Below are positions 62,340 to 64,000 of a stretch of 64,000 nucleotides of DNA, one piece after another (within the stretch, counting starts at the first letter, position 1; each line of letters starts with the position of its first letter). Location: NCBI RefSeq assembly GCF_021018895.1, contig NC_079380.1, forward strand, positions 310,001 to 374,000, read 5' to 3'. This DNA comes from Seriola aureovittata (taxonomy: Eukaryota; Chordata; Actinopteri; Carangiformes; Carangidae). The translations under genes were made by a program, and so were the position numbers. The notes under the pieces were generated by a model. It did not search any database and was not told the origin of the DNA. It worked only from the letters and a program-made list of their open reading frames with translations.

Positions 62340-64000
62340 CACATTGTTGATAATAATAATAAAAACAGTAAATAACAATTAACAACTAGAAAATTCCAGG
62401 GAAATTTTGAGTGCCACGGGGGCTACTGCCGGGATGAGTACATGATTTATTTCCAGTGTTCAAAAGTCACCCTGATCATATTCTGGCACTCTGATATACA
62501 ACAATGTCACATCCCTCAATCATGTATTATGTGGGAAATATCTCATATTCTGTCTTGTTTTTTTTAAATAAAACAAGAGGCAACATGTCTACAAACTGGC
62601 ATTTAAAGGGTTAAAATCCTGAAAACGAATAATCATTTGGTAGGTTTGAGCAGAACTGAAGTGGTTTAAGAGATTTATGCAAAAAAAGCAGAAAAAAATA
62701 TTGATATATGATAATTTTATAGCATTTTCTTTGTGTGTCCTTTTTTGGACGCGAGGAACCCCAGAGGGTACAAAATGTGTTACCAGTGTATAATAGACCT
62801 GTAACAGTAACTGACATTAGATTTAAAAAATATGTCAAAAAAGAAACTTTCTTGCAGAAATCCATACCTTCAGCTGTAACACAGCCAAAATGATCAGCAA
62901 ATCAAAAAAGAAAAGTAAAGAAAATGTCCAAAAAAGGACAGAGGGACCCCTGAGGGTTAATAAATCCCATGAACCGCTATTTAAATTACCACTATTATGT
63001 TTTTTTCTGTGCTAAATTTAACATTACTGGGGAGGAGAGCAACGCGACTAGAAGTGACAGCGAGAGAGGGCTAGTAGCTTCTCCTCTCCTCTGTCTCAGC
63101 GGAGACCGTCACAACTTCATTCACTCTTTTAACAAAACAAAAAAAAAAGCAACGAAGGAAGCAGTAAATGGACTTACATATTTAAGACCTAACTAAATGT
63201 AATTTAAGACCTAACATGCGGCTAATGTAAAGCTAGCAGAGCTTGGAGAGTTGGTTATCTGGTTGCTAGGCGCACGCAGGCACACACACAGGTCAGGAGC
63301 TGCCGTTGCCATGGCAATGTGAAAATCTGCCCAGAATTTGGCTTCTACATGGCTTTAAAACAACTGCAAATTATGAGAAAACCGTTACTTGTTTTCATAA
63401 ACCGAAAAGACCGTGCCAGACACTGAAGCCAGAAGTTTCTACAGTCTCTATTTTATTCAGATATTCCTTAAAATGAGTGCGTAAGCTCAGTGCGAAGACA
63501 GAGAGAGATTCTTTTGAAAAAAAAAGACGATTACATTAGGTGTCAATGAGAGTGAGACAGGTATTGCTGCCGGACTCGGCAGCCCCATTTAAATTTTGTG
63601 CAGACCCTGCCTGTCAAAGTTACATTTTAAGAATCCCAACAACTATGTGTACATTTTCAGAAATAATTATTTGTCTCCTTTTTACAGTTAGGCCGCGAGC
63701 TCGAGTTAAAAATAAAAATAAAGGTTATTTTTTACTGCTTCACGCACTCTAGCCAACTGATGCTTTCACTCTAACTTTGAAGAAAAAGTGATTTGCACTC
63801 CTCCTTTGAGTGCTCACAGTTTGAAAAGTTTACATGTTATGTAAAAACAGTTCCTATCTTTTTGAGAGAGCAGAAGTTTTCCTCCATTTTACAGTTTGAA
63901 TCACATTTCTACGTGCAGGTATGAGAGAGCTGGGTGACTCAGCAAAAAGGTGCAATTTTGTCGAAAAAAGGTGGGTTTCTAAAGAAAATTCCAATGCATT
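62340..64000. other. non-coding region to window end
   Basis: AT-rich sequence with no supported gene. 62740-62960 contains the phrase TTTTTTGGACGCGAGGAACC and, farther on, AAAAAAGGACAGAGGGACCC, a loose inverted similarity. Confidence 0.5.

Overview
The window is vertebrate nuclear DNA, almost certainly from a ray-finned (percomorph-like) fish. It is AT-rich, packed with CA/TG, TCTA, GATA and TCTG microsatellites, and carries relics of Tc1/mariner, Ty3/gypsy, Penelope-like, SINE and MITE-type elements typical of teleosts. There is no bacterial or phage signature, no rRNA, no functional tRNA and no CRISPR.

The only gene I can support is a Shaw-type (Kv3) voltage-gated potassium channel on the + strand. 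Four coding exons join in compatible phases: 10979-11110 (S1 and the glycosylated S1-S2 loop), 11992-12853 (S2 to S6, pore and start of the C-terminal tail), 15520-15732 (cytoplasmic tail) and 35038-35183 (last 47 codons and stop). Together they encode about 450 residues. The start codon and the T1 tetramerisation domain are absent, so exon 1 must lie to the left of the window. Tail motifs match Kv3.3 (KCNC3) better than Kv3.1, Kv3.2 or Kv3.4, so I call it kcnc3; the a or b paralogue cannot be decided here.

Layout: 1-10978 is intron 1, with microsatellites, two tRNA-derived SINEs and a palindromic element. 10979-15732 holds the three central coding exons with a Tc1/mariner relic between two of them. 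15733-35037 is a 19.3 kb intron with a MITE, long pyrimidine tracts and at least one plausible alternative terminal exon (29164-29210). From 35184 on there is presumably a 3' UTR, then non-coding DNA to about 52 kb with no gene I recognise.

From 52.7 to 62.3 kb is a repeat-rich block: a broken gypsy pol relic on the - strand between two direct repeats, a tandem and dispersed repeat mosaic (55.8-57.9 kb), a Penelope-like endonuclease remnant (58.2 kb) and a 552 bp solo-LTR-like element with a perfect 5 bp target-site duplication (61.6-62.1 kb).

I did not find an undescribed multi-gene system. The items most worth a second look are the candidate alternative C-terminal exon ending in a PDZ-ligand-like sequence, the intron inside the S1-S2 loop, the solo LTR with its own intron-like signals, and two long inverted repeats.
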